Shown: positions 42,680 to 55,271 of the stretch, piece after piece | Position numbering within the stretch: position 1 is the first letter of the stretch | Layout: the number at the start of each line of letters is the position of its first letter | Assembly (NCBI GenBank): GCA_951799445.1 | Contig: OX637289.1 | Span: 5,051,321-5,115,320 of the forward strand | From: Pseudisothecium myosuroides | Taxonomy: Eukaryota > Streptophyta > Bryopsida > Hypnales > Lembophyllaceae | Direction of reading: 5' to 3' | DNA length: 64,000 nt | Notes under the pieces: generated by a model | Database searches by the model: none | What the model was told of the DNA's origin: nothing | What the model saw: the letters and a program-made list of their open reading frames with translations, nothing else | Program-made: the position numbers and the translations under genes

Positions 42680-44815
42680 CCTCCAAAATTGACAAGCATC
42701 CTCCCCCTGCCTCCCCCCCAAGTACCTGCCGTCGGATCAAGTTTTAAAAAAAATTGATAAGTATCTTCTCCCTCCCCTATTGCTAATCGCAATTTTAAAA
42801 ATGAAATGGAAATTGTTGATCCGAAGTCATCACAGTCGCTGGTCCACTAAGAGAGCTTAGGGTTAGAGAGTTGCGTTCAAGTTCTTTGTGTCTGAGCTGC
42901 GATTGGATGTACTTGCATTGATTTAGGTGCTTCAAGGTGCTTTGAATGCTTCGGTGTTGTTTTGGTGTTGATGGTTTTTTGATTGTTGCCACACATTGTG
43001 ATCGGGTTTTTTTTCGTTTTGATTTTGTCTTAGGGAGGTCACTAGCTTAGAAGTTTAGTATATATGTGAGATTGGGAGTTATTTTATGGAGGGCTATTTT
43101 ACCTAATATTTTATAATTTAATATATCCTATTGTTAAAAATAATTCCAAATTGCCATTTATTATAGCAAGGTATATTATTTATAATATCCTTTTGAATCC
43201 AATTTTTTGGCCCCTATATTAGATTTTAAAATTCAAACTAATAGGTTTTTTTATGATTTTTTTTTCTATTACTATTTTTTATCTTTTTCTTCTTCTTACT
43301 CTTTTGTCCCTTCTCTTTCAAACTATTTTCTTATGGAATTGAAAACTAATGTACAATATGTTTGAATAAATATTCTATGGCCAAACAAATACATTCACAG
43401 ACTATAAACAATGTACTCTAGTTGTGTCAAACAACTTACTGCTAATGATCTACAATTTGGAATGAACAAATAAGAGTATATTAAAGCAAAATTCATGATA
43501 GATTCTTCAAACTTTAAGTGACTTCAAAAGACTTTATAGATAACTCTTGAGGCAGCCACAGCAATTCATCCAAGGTTCATGGATAATTTGGGACAAATAA
43601 TGTGCCATTCTTTGTCCATCTCTTCTTTAAGGACATTAAATATCCACTTTACAAAATTATTTTACCTCACATATTATTGCCCCCCTGTATTTTTTCTACG
43701 TAAAATCTAATACATGATATAAACATAACCCTATAATATCCTACATGTAATTCTACACATTCTATATTAGATATAATGTTTAAAAAAAATTTAGATACAA
43801 GAAATATATAGTACCCAATATTAGATCTCATATGGTTTCTAATTTACGCACTAAGTGACCTCCCCATGGACTTTGTTGGGTTTTGTATTGCTGTGCTAGA
43901 AGTGTTGATGTCTTGAAAATAGAGATGTATTTTACATTTTTGAGGTAGGATTAGAGGTGGGTTGTGTGAAATGGCTTTGAGTTTTTTTTTGTGAGTTTTG
44001 TGGGGCACGGCTGGATGAAGTGATTTTTCTAAAGTCTGCTTGAAACATTGTCCTTTGTCTTCATTAAATCCTAAACCCTAATTCCTTGGGCCTATGTATA
44101 TTGGAAGCAACTGTTGAGGGAAATCTACATGAATATCTACAAAACTTGAATGCACGGTTGTCTATTTGTTGTTACAAGTTCCATGATTTATCCCTCTAGC
44201 TTTTATCTTACTTTTAGAAATTGATAGGGTTTTGCTCCAACAAGTGTGACAATAGTCAGTTGGGACGTGAATGAAGAATCTAGGATTTGAGTGGTTTGTA
44301 GAGATCAATTTTTTTGCACTATGTATGAATTTCTTAAGCATTGCATGTCTATAAGTTTTCTAAGATTCTTGGAGGTTTGATTTGGCAATCATGTGCTAAG
44401 GAAAGTTGTGGATTGCTATTTCTCTTTAAAATAGTATAAAGCTCAATTTCTCATCTATAGTCTGCAGAGTGTATTTTTAGTTGGACCTCTGGTGCACGAT
44501 GCCTACTTCGAGCCATTGCGGAGCCATACTAGTGAATTTTTGTGAATCACAATTGTGAATGAAAATTTTGAGTTTCTTTTTAAAAAAAGGCCTCAAGTGT
44601 ATCCTTGTGAGAATTTTTGAATTCAATAGAAAAATGAATAGAGTCCCCCTTTCAAAATTTGTGTAAACCTTTCACAACTAATGAAAAAGTGACACGTGTG
44701 TCCCATTTGTAATGCATGTGTGGTTTTCTCCAAAAGTGACGGTTTGTCACTATATACTCAAAAGAGGCAGTAATTGCCTATATACAATGTAGGAATATTA
44801 TTATGTAGAATGGCT
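42680..44815. other. About 2.1 kb present only in the right arm, unclassified
   Basis: Similarity to the left arm breaks after ATGGAGTTTACTAT (about 42675) and resumes at TGAGATAGTAAACTCC (about 44820). The extra DNA has short frames only and no recognised terminal repeats. It may be an insertion here or a deletion in the left arm. Confidence 0.5.
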
Positions 44816-45517
44816 AAGTTGAGATAGTAAACTCCATTTCATTGCCTCCATAGTAAACTCTTGAATCCCCTTTTATTTAGTTTTCTAAGATTGGATAGTA
44901 AAGTCAAGAGTGCTTTAAAGCTTTGGATGATTGCATAGACGAATTTACGCCCATCCACATGCGGATGAAATTGTAACTAGAGGTCGTAATGCCCTACTTT
45001 TAATTTAAAATACATATTAACTTCACTTTAGAATTAGCTGATCATTAATTGTTACTAATCAAGTTACTTGAAGAATTCAAGTAGTGCATTCCAAAATAAT
45101 AGTTACGCTCATAAATTTTAAACTTATGTAATATTTCTTGATTTTAGATGAAGTTCTAGTACCTCAAAAATAATAATGATTGAAAACAAAATCGCATGAT
45201 GTCAAAACCAATTGTATGACTTTGAAATTTCTTAAATGATTGTGTTTAAAAAATAGAGCTAGAGTTTTTTTACAATATTTGTAGTCAACAATGAGAGTAA
45301 TTTAGCGTTAAATGTAGCAAATCACATCCAATTAATTTTCAAACCCTTTATAAGAATTCTTGTAAAAATGAAAACTTGATCCAAAATATTTTAACTTTTT
45401 AAGGATTATTCCTATTTTTCTTGTATTCACTTGTACCCTTGAAAAAGTCCTGAAAGATACTTAAATAGCACTACCATTCTTAATTTAGCCTTAGGCTTCT
45501 ACCATTAACCCTTTTAA

Positions 45518-46439
45518 CCCCTAAAGGACCAACATGTGTTTTTTGGCAACATAGAAATTTTGGGCAAGTACGTGTGATTGGAGATTTGCATATTTTGGGC
45601 TGAAATTTTTATAGAAGGTGGGGACGAGGAATATCTTTCATACGCACTAAATTTCATGACATTTGGAAATATGAGTCAAAAGTTATGGCCTAATATATTG
45701 TTTGTTTCTCAACTCGGGCAGTTCGGGCAGATCAGAAAAAATCACTTTTTTCAAAAATAAAAATTTGAAATTGTTTTATTACATTTATATATACGTGAAA
45801 AAATTTAAATCATTCCATTTTGATCAATGAGTCAAACGTTATGAGGATTTTTAGTTTGCGGGCAGTTATGGATTGTCTACTCTAAAATAAACTTTGAAGT
45901 CGTTTATTTCACTCAATTTTCAATATTTTTCAAAAAAAAAAATGAAGGATGTAGATTGTTTATTACAACATTGCAACCATTGGGATTGGCATTTTTCAAT
46001 TCTATAATTAATTTCTTAACAATTTAGTGTTTTGAACCATTCTCTACTTCTTTCTACTTACTATTTTTTTCCTATATGTTGTACAACTCCAAATAATCTG
46101 AAAATTTTCAAGCATGTAGCCAACTTGCTTTGAAGAATGAATCCAAAGAAGCACAACCATTTTGGAAATTTTTTCATAATAATCTGACCTTGTGAAGTGC
46201 AGCTGCCCTGTTTTTTGCAGGGCCAAAAAAAGGACTTTTGCCACTTCAAATGCTAATATCTTCCAATCTATACAATGGAAATTTTTGAAATTTTTTCCAC
46301 ATATTCTCTGACCAGAGTACTACAAGATCCTACGGTTACATGTGTCCAAAAATGATATTTTTCAAAAATTTGATACTTGTACTAAAAATGGCAGTTTTGG
46401 AGCATTTTTGGTGAGAACATAGTGAAGGAACTTTAGGGG
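45518..46439. mobile_element. TTAA-flanked non-autonomous DNA element (copy C, 922 bp)
   Basis: Inverted orientation relative to 26259-27189, with ends CCCCTAAAGGACC and GGAACTTTAGGGG. TTAA is present at 45514-45517 and 46440-46443. The other arm of the segmental duplication (about 300-325) keeps one TTAA between the same flanks and no insert, giving a clean empty site. No transposase is encoded. Confidence 0.9.
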
Positions 46440-46690
46440 TTAAGGCAAAGGATTCATGATTTTTCAATGACCCTATTGATTGGTTCTATTATAGAAGGTA
46501 TACTCAAAATGGAGAGAATCTCTGCATTATTTGATTGAATGAAGATGTAACATTCTTAATTAATTATACAAAGTATTCCTCTTAACCTAAAAGTAAACCA
46601 AAGTATTTTGGAGAAAATAAGGTGAGGTGGCCTCTCTTGTGGGGCTTACAAAAGGAACAATTCCTTTTTGTCAAATATATTCATGAGGGC

Positions 46691-48634
46691 ATGTGGTTAA
46701 TTATTTTTGAAGTTACTGATTGTCTCTATTTAAAATGCAATGGAACAATATATGTGTTGGCTCCCAAAAAATATTTGAGCAAATAAAAATCTTCACATAA
46801 ACTCTTCAAACTTGCTAAAAACCCACAAGGTAAGTCTTATCGCCCTTAATAAAGGGTTAAATAAATAAAACTCGATGTTTTCAACAACTTATTTGAAAAG
46901 ATTTTTCCATAAATCTCTCCAAACCAAACAAAGCAAAATGTACCGCCTATCCAAGGCACTCACATAGTCTACTCTAAAAGCGATCATGACATAGAGATAC
47001 CTTTTGCTTTTTTCAATATTAATAAAATGGTATACATTTCAAGAGGTGGTTGTTTTTAGTGACCATTGCGTTTTAACTTCAAAAATTTGTAATTAATTCC
47101 ACAAAGGGCCATTTGAAAAATATGAAAGAACTGGGTTTGATGCCACTGAATTCCATTTTTCCATCCTATAAAAATTTATTGAAAATTGTTTCAAGGACTT
47201 TAGCTTCCTGCAAAAGGCAATCAACTCTTCAAATGGTTGCTTTAAGAGCAGACTAAGGTAGGAGGCTCTAAAAGTAGCTTCAGGGTGATCAGAGTCTTCA
47301 ACACCATTGTTATTTTCACTTGAAATCCTTGCAAACTCAGTTTGGGACCATTTAGTCCTACATCTGCTCTTATCGCCTTCCAAGATGTCTCCTGGTCGTT
47401 TCTTTCCTCAGATACTTGGAACTTCATGGACTATTGGGAACTCCTTAGATCCATCCCATGGTTGAACTTACTAGTCAATACCATCAGGAAATACAATGCC
47501 ACTTGCAACCATGGAGGGAATTGTGTCCCTTAATTTTGAATCGGTCTTTGTTCAAGAGGGAGTAAAATTGAAGCTGCATCATTTGTGTGCACAAACACAG
47601 TAAGCTCTGTGACCATCAAGAATACTTCATTCATTAGAACATACTGTACTGAAACAGTCAAAATATTTCTAAGAGATATTGCTCGAGAGATATGCGTTGA
47701 CCACTCAACAAAGTGTTGATCACCACTCAACAAAGCGTTCTGCATCCAAAAATCAGATCTTGACTTCTAAGCCGGGCACTGGCACGATCTTATTCTTTCA
47801 CCAACTCGGAGAGACGACAGGCTACATGCATATGTCAGCAGAAATCCTTAATCTTACAGAAAGACCATCTTCAGCGACCTACAAAAGGAAAATCAAAGCA
47901 CCTCAGACCACAGGCCGTCAATGGCTACACAGGGACCGCCTTCTTCAACACACAGTTTGATTACAAAATCGCCAAGAAGGAAAACCTGCAACAAAAGGAA
48001 AAAATCCAAAATGAGGACCCGAAAATTAGGGTCACTGCAAGATACGTAAAGATCCTATACAATTTTTGCAAGGTGCGCAATAAGGACTGCGCTATTCTCG
48101 ACGAGATGAAACTGTTCAAGAGTCTGCCAATAAGAATTCAATTAATATTATAATAAGAGACTCAACCGGATTACTGCCATTTCCAGGTGGAAGCTGTTCT
48201 TCCTAAACAGGTACTGGAAGATTGTAGATGGAAATGATTCGCTGTAGCCATGATTCCGCATCCAAAGACATACATGCACACTGCCATCAAGCCAGGGAAA
48301 ACACTCCGTAAATCGCTACACAAGTTTTGAACATTGAAGACCAATTTCAAAACCCCATAAGGATCAGTGGGGCAGAGGAGGCGAATTCGTCACGTAAACT
48401 ATAAAAGAGACAACCAAACCAGCACAATTTAGGCTTGACAGAATGAGTCATAATTTGGCGTTAAAGACCCAAGTAATACCTAATCATACAAGATCGGACA
48501 AAAATGTCAGAAAATTAATACTCCGTATATATATCCTGCCAGTTGACATTGGTTATTGTTGGTTGATTTCAAGAAATACGAACCTTCCAGAGGCGAGTAT
48601 GGAGGTCAGGTCTGAGTTCCCATAGCCGACGCAG
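46691..48634. other. Unassigned region
   Basis: Composition becomes less AT-rich after about 47500. A plus-strand stretch near 47990-48150 reads as a coherent peptide (for example VTARYVKILYNFCKVRNKDC), but no start, partner exons or known domain could be assigned. A single AGGTAGGAGGCT end is at about 47255. Confidence 0.35.
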
Positions 48635-51600
48635 TCAATCTCGTAACTCGCCTCTATCGAAATAGCCACATTCACTGGTACTTGGAATGAATTGATTCGA
48701 CTGCTTTTCTGTATGTGTAGCTAGATCATCCACATCAACATAAGAGCTGTAGCTGTCCAAGTCACTCAAGCTCTGTCCCAGAATTCCACCTGAACGTTTC
48801 CTTGTTTCTGCTTTGCAAAAGTCCCTGTCAAAGACCCCATATTTCTAGTCAAGTTCTACTCCAACTCAGCACTTCCTAGAACTAAACAACTAACTCTTTC
48901 TGAAGTATTTACTTGAAGAAATCGAACAGGAAGGCGTTGTAGAAAATGCACAAGCACAATATTCACACATGCACCGCACTACACCACGTCATTCTAGGGT
49001 TAATAAAAGGAACCTTCTTACAATGCAAGTCTAAAAAGGATTGGAGCTCGTCCACTTAGTTCATAACAGAGAGATAATCTCAGTTTCTGAAGATGTTGAA
49101 AGACCGTGGCTCACCCTTCTTAGAGCTGTCACGGATATGGCATCGAGTTCCTGGTTAATTTTTACAGGCTTGGCACCTAAACATTGTCTCTCCTGTATCG
49201 CCAGGTGACCTGCTCGACCAATGCCCCGATGATAAAATTCAGGTGCCATATCCAAGCACACCAGTTCCAAGTTCACAGAATTCACGTAATTCTAGTTACG
49301 GCTATGGAGTCATCAATATTCAGCACACAATGCCACCATCCGCTTGGCACTGATATGGTTTCTCCCGGCAATTGTGTGCACTCAAAAGGCTTGTCTTCCT
49401 CCCGCAATGTTGGATATACTTCTAGCCACCACTGCAGATGAGTTGCATAAAAGTTTTAAAAAATTCTACAAAAATAGAAAAAAAATTACTAAGCTGCGTT
49501 TCAAACTGGGCCATGCTCCAATGAACATGCCACTAGCACCAACATGACAATCGATTATGAAGCGGCACAACTCAGTAAATCCATCATAATGTGACACAGA
49601 AAGTTCGGAGCAACTTCGCGTGTGGCCTCTGACCTGAAGAGACGTTGGCCCATCAAAATTCACGGAACCGTCCTCCTCATCAACGTGGACAATAACAGAT
49701 GGTGGTACTCTCCCCGGTGGATATAGAGCCCATCTAGAGGATGAAATAGGTTGTCAGATCCATTAATTGCAAAACCAGAGTCTACGTATAAATATGCAAA
49801 ATGGCAACTTCGGATGCAATGCAAGGCGGGGCGTGTCCCCAAATCATAAGATTGGCAATTTCCTGATCTCTTAAGATTGCTGGTGCGTAGTTCATCATAG
49901 ACTTTTCAACAAGCACTTCATTCCTTTTGCGACCAGAAAGAAGAGTATTCCAAGCACTCGTAAGTGCAGGATCCACATGCCATGATGCACCAGACCGAGC
50001 AGGCCCAGCAACCAACCATCGGAAAGGTGGACGAACAGGCTTATCCAGAACCGCAAGCAGGTCCTCTAAAAACAATGATGGGACACTGTATTCCTCCAGT
50101 ATTTCAGGCGCTGACTCTCCAAACTAGAGCACCAAACCCAGACTTGTGAATCTTCTCTGAAATACCCCCAAAAAACTCATCGATAGTACCACACGTGGAC
50201 CGCAAGAAAACTCATCCCGGAACTGTACTGTACTTCAAATCCCGGTACATTATGATCAGCTCCCTGGAGTAGCGAACTTGTTGACATAATTGAATTGAAA
50301 AGCTCAACACTTGAAGACTTGGAAAACTTGAAAGGCTTAAATGGATAGGGTAGAGGCCGTCATAAACCTTGGCATCAAAAATATAAAGAGGCTCCTCATC
50401 ATGCTGGCAAGCCATGTATGCAGCGTAATCCTTCAGTTTTATCTTTATTTTCTTGCCATGAGTTTGAGATACTTTAAAACCAATATCACCGTAATTCTCT
50501 ACAAGCTGAGGTAGATGCCATGTCTTCTGTGCTGGACACTCTTTTGTTAAATCGCTTATCATAGCCTGCAGATTGAACATTCCGTTAACATACCAAGAAC
50601 CCGGATTCTCGATTATTGATTTGATATCAACACATACTTAGTTTAAAAAATTAAATAAAAAATTTAAATAGTACAAAGTGAATCTCACCGGTCTCTTGCC
50701 ATGGTATTTGGAACGAAACTCTTCCGATGAGAGATTCTCTCTTCGCTCAATAACACCATTGTCAGCAGCAAAGCTCTCCAGTGCCACATGACACCGGTAA
50801 CATCGTTTGTAAAGAAACATCGAACCGAAACCTATCACATTTACAAATAAAAATGGCAGACAACAGAATGATATGACATGATACAAAAATTTGAAATTCA
50901 CTAATGTTCAACACAAGACGCTGAAATGGCTGTACTCACCGTCAAAGTGCAGAGAGGGCTTCACTACTGCTGTCCCCTTCTCAACATAGCCCAGTCTGTA
51001 CAGAACCAAACACACACGTTTGCACCGATTAAAAGAACACCACAAACGTCTGAAATATGAACTACTAGCTCGAGTTTTGAAGAAATGCTAAAGCTCAAAA
51101 CAAATGCTTTTACTCAATGACAAGACAGTCGAACAGCACAAAAAACCATCTCTCATAAGGATTTTAGGTCCTAAGTGCCACTACCGTTTTCGGACTGCTC
51201 GCAAAAAGAGAACACAAAGACTCACTTCACAAGAGCTGACTGTCGCCACGAGCCTTCTAAATTCAAATAACCACCATGATGTTGGTAGAGCCACAAGGGC
51301 TCCTCAATTGCAGAGAATGTAAAAGACGTTGTATGATTCAAACAAACAGCATGAAACTCAGCAACGTACAACCTCAAATACCACTCACAATCTTCTCTAT
51401 AAAACAAAAATGATAATACTGTGATAATTCAGATGCTGCTTTTCAGAATCCATAAAAGGCGGGTTCATTATTCACACCAATTGACCAGAAGTATCGCCAA
51501 GGTTTATACTAAAATAATAATAATGTAGATAAACATTGATATTTTATATTCCAACTTTCATAAATATTATTATTTAAAACAATTATTGAAACTTATTTCA

Positions 51601-52088
51601 CATTTTCATAGTACAGAAAATCGCACTAATACCTGAATGAAACATTTAAAAATCATTTTCATGAGCTTAGTTTGCCTTGAAAACTACGAATTCACTCATT
51701 AGTGCACCTCGCAAACTCAAATATTTCCAAGACTAGTGTGAGTTAAAGTTATTAGCATGGAACGCAGTAATAGAAATATAAGTGGAGGAACGAACATCCG
51801 CTCACGCTCCTAGGCAAGCCATCTTCAAATTAGAAATTACAATTCGAGTGAACTGATGATCGCAAAAACTCTTAATCCAGCAAGATACCGTAATAAGCAA
51901 CCGTGGAATGAATTGAGAGAGTACCTGCTAACGCAAGCAAGAGCACCGACGGTGCACGGCGGCAGAGTCGCAATGATCGAGCACACAAGCTCATCAAGAA
52001 GCACACGAAAATTCCCCAACGCCTCCGGTCTGCGATCTCTCACCTGCTGGAACATCCCTCGCTCTCTCCTCCGCACTCCAAAATCCAT
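48635..52088 (-). pseudogene. F-box/JmjC protein gene (JMJD6-like, plant JMJ21/JMJ22 type), apparently broken
   Basis: Nine exons: 52088-51925, 51396-51226, 50995-50940, 50831-50689, 50565-50368, 50123-49924, 49733-49634, 49431-49115, 48844-48635. Phases agree throughout, and the length would be near 519 residues. Domains: an N-terminal F-box (LDELVCSIIATLPPCTVGAL), then a JmjC domain with iron ligands in SGASWHVDPALTSAWNTLL and in VPSGWWHCVLN, followed by VCLDMAPEF. Relatives are nuclear iron/2-oxoglutarate oxygenases acting on histones or other proteins. Two lesions are visible. The intron after 49924 starts with GA rather than GT (AAAAG/GAATGA). One base is missing near 49290, within the VT(Q)N strand after WWH, shifting the frame just before VNSVNLELVC. 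Either could be a sequencing error; together they suggest decay. Confidence 0.75.
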
Positions 52089-52562
52089 TGTCTCCGAAAT
52101 CCACACAGTCTGCCTATTGGCAATTCGTCTCAGAATAAATTCATGAAATAAAATAAATGAGGAGAATACCGGATCAATCGCGGCTGGCTTCCAGAGACAA
52201 AATGAATTCACGAATTAAAGAAGCAACGGAAAAATATCCGGTAATCACGAAAATAGCACTAAACTCTAGTCAAATGAGAATCAAATAAGAAACAAAAAGA
52301 TCCTTCTCCGTGATCTGAAGACTGAGCTCCGGGCTTATGAATGAAACAAAAGTTTATAACAACAAAGAGTCAGATATCCAAACATTAGACCCTACTTGTT
52401 GGAGCTAAATGACCACCCCAAACGAGACTAAATATCTGCTCGATGCCAACATCGAAAATTGTTCCCACAAGCTAGCGTGGTAATCTAGTGGCGATCAATT
52501 TGAACAACCATGTACAGGAAGAATGAACAAGGTTCTCAAACATAGAGATTATATATCTATAT

Positions 52563-54228
52563 CTACCAAGAGCCCGTAGCTCCTGCCGTTGGGTTCTCAA
52601 ATGCCTTCAGACTCCAGTTGGTCTCCAGTGCATATGGCTTCGTTATTGTGACTCCTGTCTCAGTCACATTCGCAACCTGCACGCAATTTCCATTAAGTTA
52701 AATAACAAGTACATGCCAAGCGAACATCACAAAGACGCAAAACGATTCTTGTCTTCGAGAATGAGGCACAAAACCTGAAATTTGTTGATAGCAGATCGAT
52801 CCCGATAGAACAAGACCAGCATGCACTTCTCCAAAAGCGCGATGCCTTCTTCCAATGTCAGATCCTCCCTCCACTCATCCCGAAAGATGGGTCGTGCCAG
52901 ATGGTTCCCAAACCCAGTAGCCACATGGTCATCCACATAGTGAACTCCAATCATTGTGACCTAGCCATAATGAAAACCACAGATGACGAAGTTAACTTCC
53001 GAAGCAATTACCGGTAGTCGAATACAATACTGTCTAAACATATCTCTGTCATTCAAAAATGTAGGTGTGATCTTCTTTAGAGCATCCTGACCTAAATGCA
53101 CTCCTTTCTGCCATACTGCATCTATAATCCGACAGCGTACTCGCTACAGCCCTTGCCACCTAAGTATCGATTACAGGTATTCGTCAATACATAAACCCTA
53201 AAATTTCATTGAGGCCAAGAATCCAAGCAGATTAGGGAATACAAATGTTATGTTGCAACAAATCTTTAGTCATTAACAAAAACAGGTCCAAAGAGTAAGC
53301 ACAAATCTTACCACACCCAAGTACTTCTTGCCGTTCTTCACTCCGCCAAGAACAAGACTATTCCAGAGAGGATCGAACTTGTTGCGTCGTTGATACATGA
53401 GCCGGTTGAGCAGGTTGTGAATCTCCGCTGGTCCCAGATTGTTACCATCGTCCCACATCTGATCCACGGTACTGAGGTTCACAACATCTTGAACCTTAGT
53501 TCCAAATACACCAAAATCCAATTGCAGCCAATAGAAACAACTCGGTCACCAGGCAAAAACCGCACCATGACATATCCCAACTACAAAACCTAAATAATTT
53601 TCTACCATTTTCCCAACACCCCCAAGAAACTTACATGTATCTCTCTAGCAAACGATTGATTTCTTGAAAATCGCTAATCTCCCCACTGGCACCCAGCACG
53701 GTGGTCTTCCCTACCGCTTTCAAGCGCTCCACACTTTTGTACCTCACAGTGGAACCATACGATCCTACCAAGAAAAACAACACAAAAGTCAGAATTCCAC
53801 CACCCTAATTTGCGCTAGAAACCCCCTTCCCTTCCCTTCCCACCAAATTGCCAAACAAGCAAAAAAACAAAGAGAAGCATACCTGCTGTGTCAGACGCCA
53901 GAAGAACGCCGTCTTTGTATTTGATCCCCAGCACTGATGTTCCCGTGACATAAGGATACCTACCGACCGACCATCAAACCACACAACAATTAGAAGAGAA
54001 AACGACCAAGTCCAAATGAGAAACCGATGAAGCAATCGATCGATCGAGAGGGAAACAGACAGAGAGTACGTACTGCGTGTGCTTGGAAGGGGCGGAGGGC
54101 ATGAGCGTGAAGCTGCTGTTGTGAGGTCCCATAATGGGATGATCCACGTAAGTCTTCTCCGCTTCCTTGCTGGAAGACGAGGAATGGTAAGGATACATTC
54201 CCGGAGCTTGAAAGTTAGTAAAATCCAT
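52563..54228 (-). CDS. PBG1: 20S proteasome subunit beta type-4 (beta7)
   Basis: Structural, non-catalytic beta subunit of the 20S proteasome core. Six exons: 54228-54074, 53959-53883, 53764-53635, 53471-53312, 52960-52775, 52676-52563. The total of 822 nt gives 273 residues, with all junctions GT-AG and in phase. Conserved blocks in order: DHPIMGPHNSSFTL, YPYVTGTSVLGIKYKDGVLL, GASGEISDFQEI, MWDDGNNLGPAEIHN, RRNKFDPLWNSLVLGGVKNG, DDHVATGFGNHLARPIF, RDRSAINKFQ and NPTAGATGSW. The ATG at 54228 lies in a good context (GCCATGG). The N-terminal extension of about 30 residues is longer than in many plants and serine-rich. A truncated copy of its 3' part lies at 36195-36641. Confidence 0.95.
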
Positions 54229-54502
54229 GGCGAACACGACGATTTAAGCTTCGAAGGATGTAGCAAATTGGACCTGGATCGGGCAATCAAGAGTAAAACG
54301 AAAACACCCGAAGCGTGAAGCTGGAGCTTGGGTGACGCTCACGCTCGTGACCTAATAAACTTGGGTTTCGAGGGAGACACATCGGGCATGAAGGAAGACA
54401 CGTTCCCTTACGCTCCCCTTACGGGGAACTTCGGCGCCGGGGCCGGGGAACGTTCGTTCGAGGTTTAGCCCCTAAGTGCAAAAAATGGACGACCTAGATT
54501 TT

Positions 54503-54668
54503 GCCGACTTCATATCCAGTTTTATGTCGATTTGGATATATTTTAGTTACTTGCGTGCATTGCATTGTACAAGCAAATTGCTCATGCCGACTTCATATCC
54601 AGTTTTATGTCGATTTGGATATATTTTAGTTACTTGCGTGCATTGCATTGTACAAGCAAATTGCTCAT
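54503..54668. repeat. Exact tandem duplication of 83 bp
   Basis: 54503-54585 is repeated at 54586-54668 (begins GCCGACTTCATATCCAG) without visible differences, so it is young. It lies between the 5' side of the proteasome gene and the eS8 gene fragment. Confidence 0.95.
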
Positions 54669-54693
54669 GGCTACTTTGCTCTTTTGTAATCTC

Positions 54694-55271
54694 AGTAATC
54701 TGCTGAAGCAACCGAAGAAGAGAAGAAGCAAAGTAAGAATTAATGTGTTGAAGAAAATTGCTAAGAGGCAAGAAGGCCAGAAGCTTGACTCTCATCTGGA
54801 GGATCAGTTTGCCAGCGGGCTTGCATTTCATCTCGACCCGGCCAATGTGGCCGGTCTGATGGGTACGTTGCGTTTCTTGTTTCTCCTTAATTTTGCTTAA
54901 TATTTCTACAAGATTTTTCTTCGACGATGCTCCCTGGCCAACTGCACTAATTAATAAAATTGCAGATGATTTCACTATTTTGAGTGAGACTCGTTCATTT
55001 TTAGTGAATGGACACCTTATCGTACTTGGTATATCAAATCCATCACTGTAGATTCTGTTATTATTGAGTTATAAAATTCATTACTTGGACAATGGAATAT
55101 CCGGCCATTCATGATCTGAAATTTAGAACGGTCTATTGAGTTTCACTTAGTCGTGTTCTAATATGGATTTTCGAATTTTCCAGATATATTTTGGAAGGTC
55201 AGGAGCTTCAGTTCTACCAGAGGAAGATTCAGAAGAAGAAGGGCAAGGGTGCCGCTTCTGACCTAAATTGA
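54694..55271 (+). pseudogene. Fragment of the ribosomal protein eS8 (RPS8) gene
   Basis: Only the C-terminal third of eS8 is present. Order: AEATEEEKK, KIAKRQEGQKLDSHLEDQF, then CISSRPGQCGRSDG, an intron 54863-55183 with perfect ends (GTACGT to CCAG), then ILEGQELQFYQRKIQKKKGK and a stop at 55271. An extra base near 54742 and a deletion near 54820 break the frame. The retained intron shows it came from genomic DNA, not from reverse-transcribed mRNA. There is no N-terminal part upstream, so it cannot make a functional protein. Confidence 0.9.

Larger units (their letters stand above)
36645..46690. repeat. Right arm of the large inverted segmental duplication
   Basis: Reverse-complement partner of 1-4935. 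Relative to the left arm it has gained a TTAA element at 45518-46439, another TTAA-flanked insert at 40997-42238, about 2.1 kb at 42680-44815, and extra tandem repeat units at 38950-40470. It lacks the Stowaway MITE of the left arm. The exact outer end lies beyond the part of the left arm that is visible. Confidence 0.85.

Noticed and set aside
54547..54975. Minus-strand 142-residue frame opposite the eS8 fragment
   Set aside because: It is the antisense of the duplicated 83-bp block and the pseudogene.
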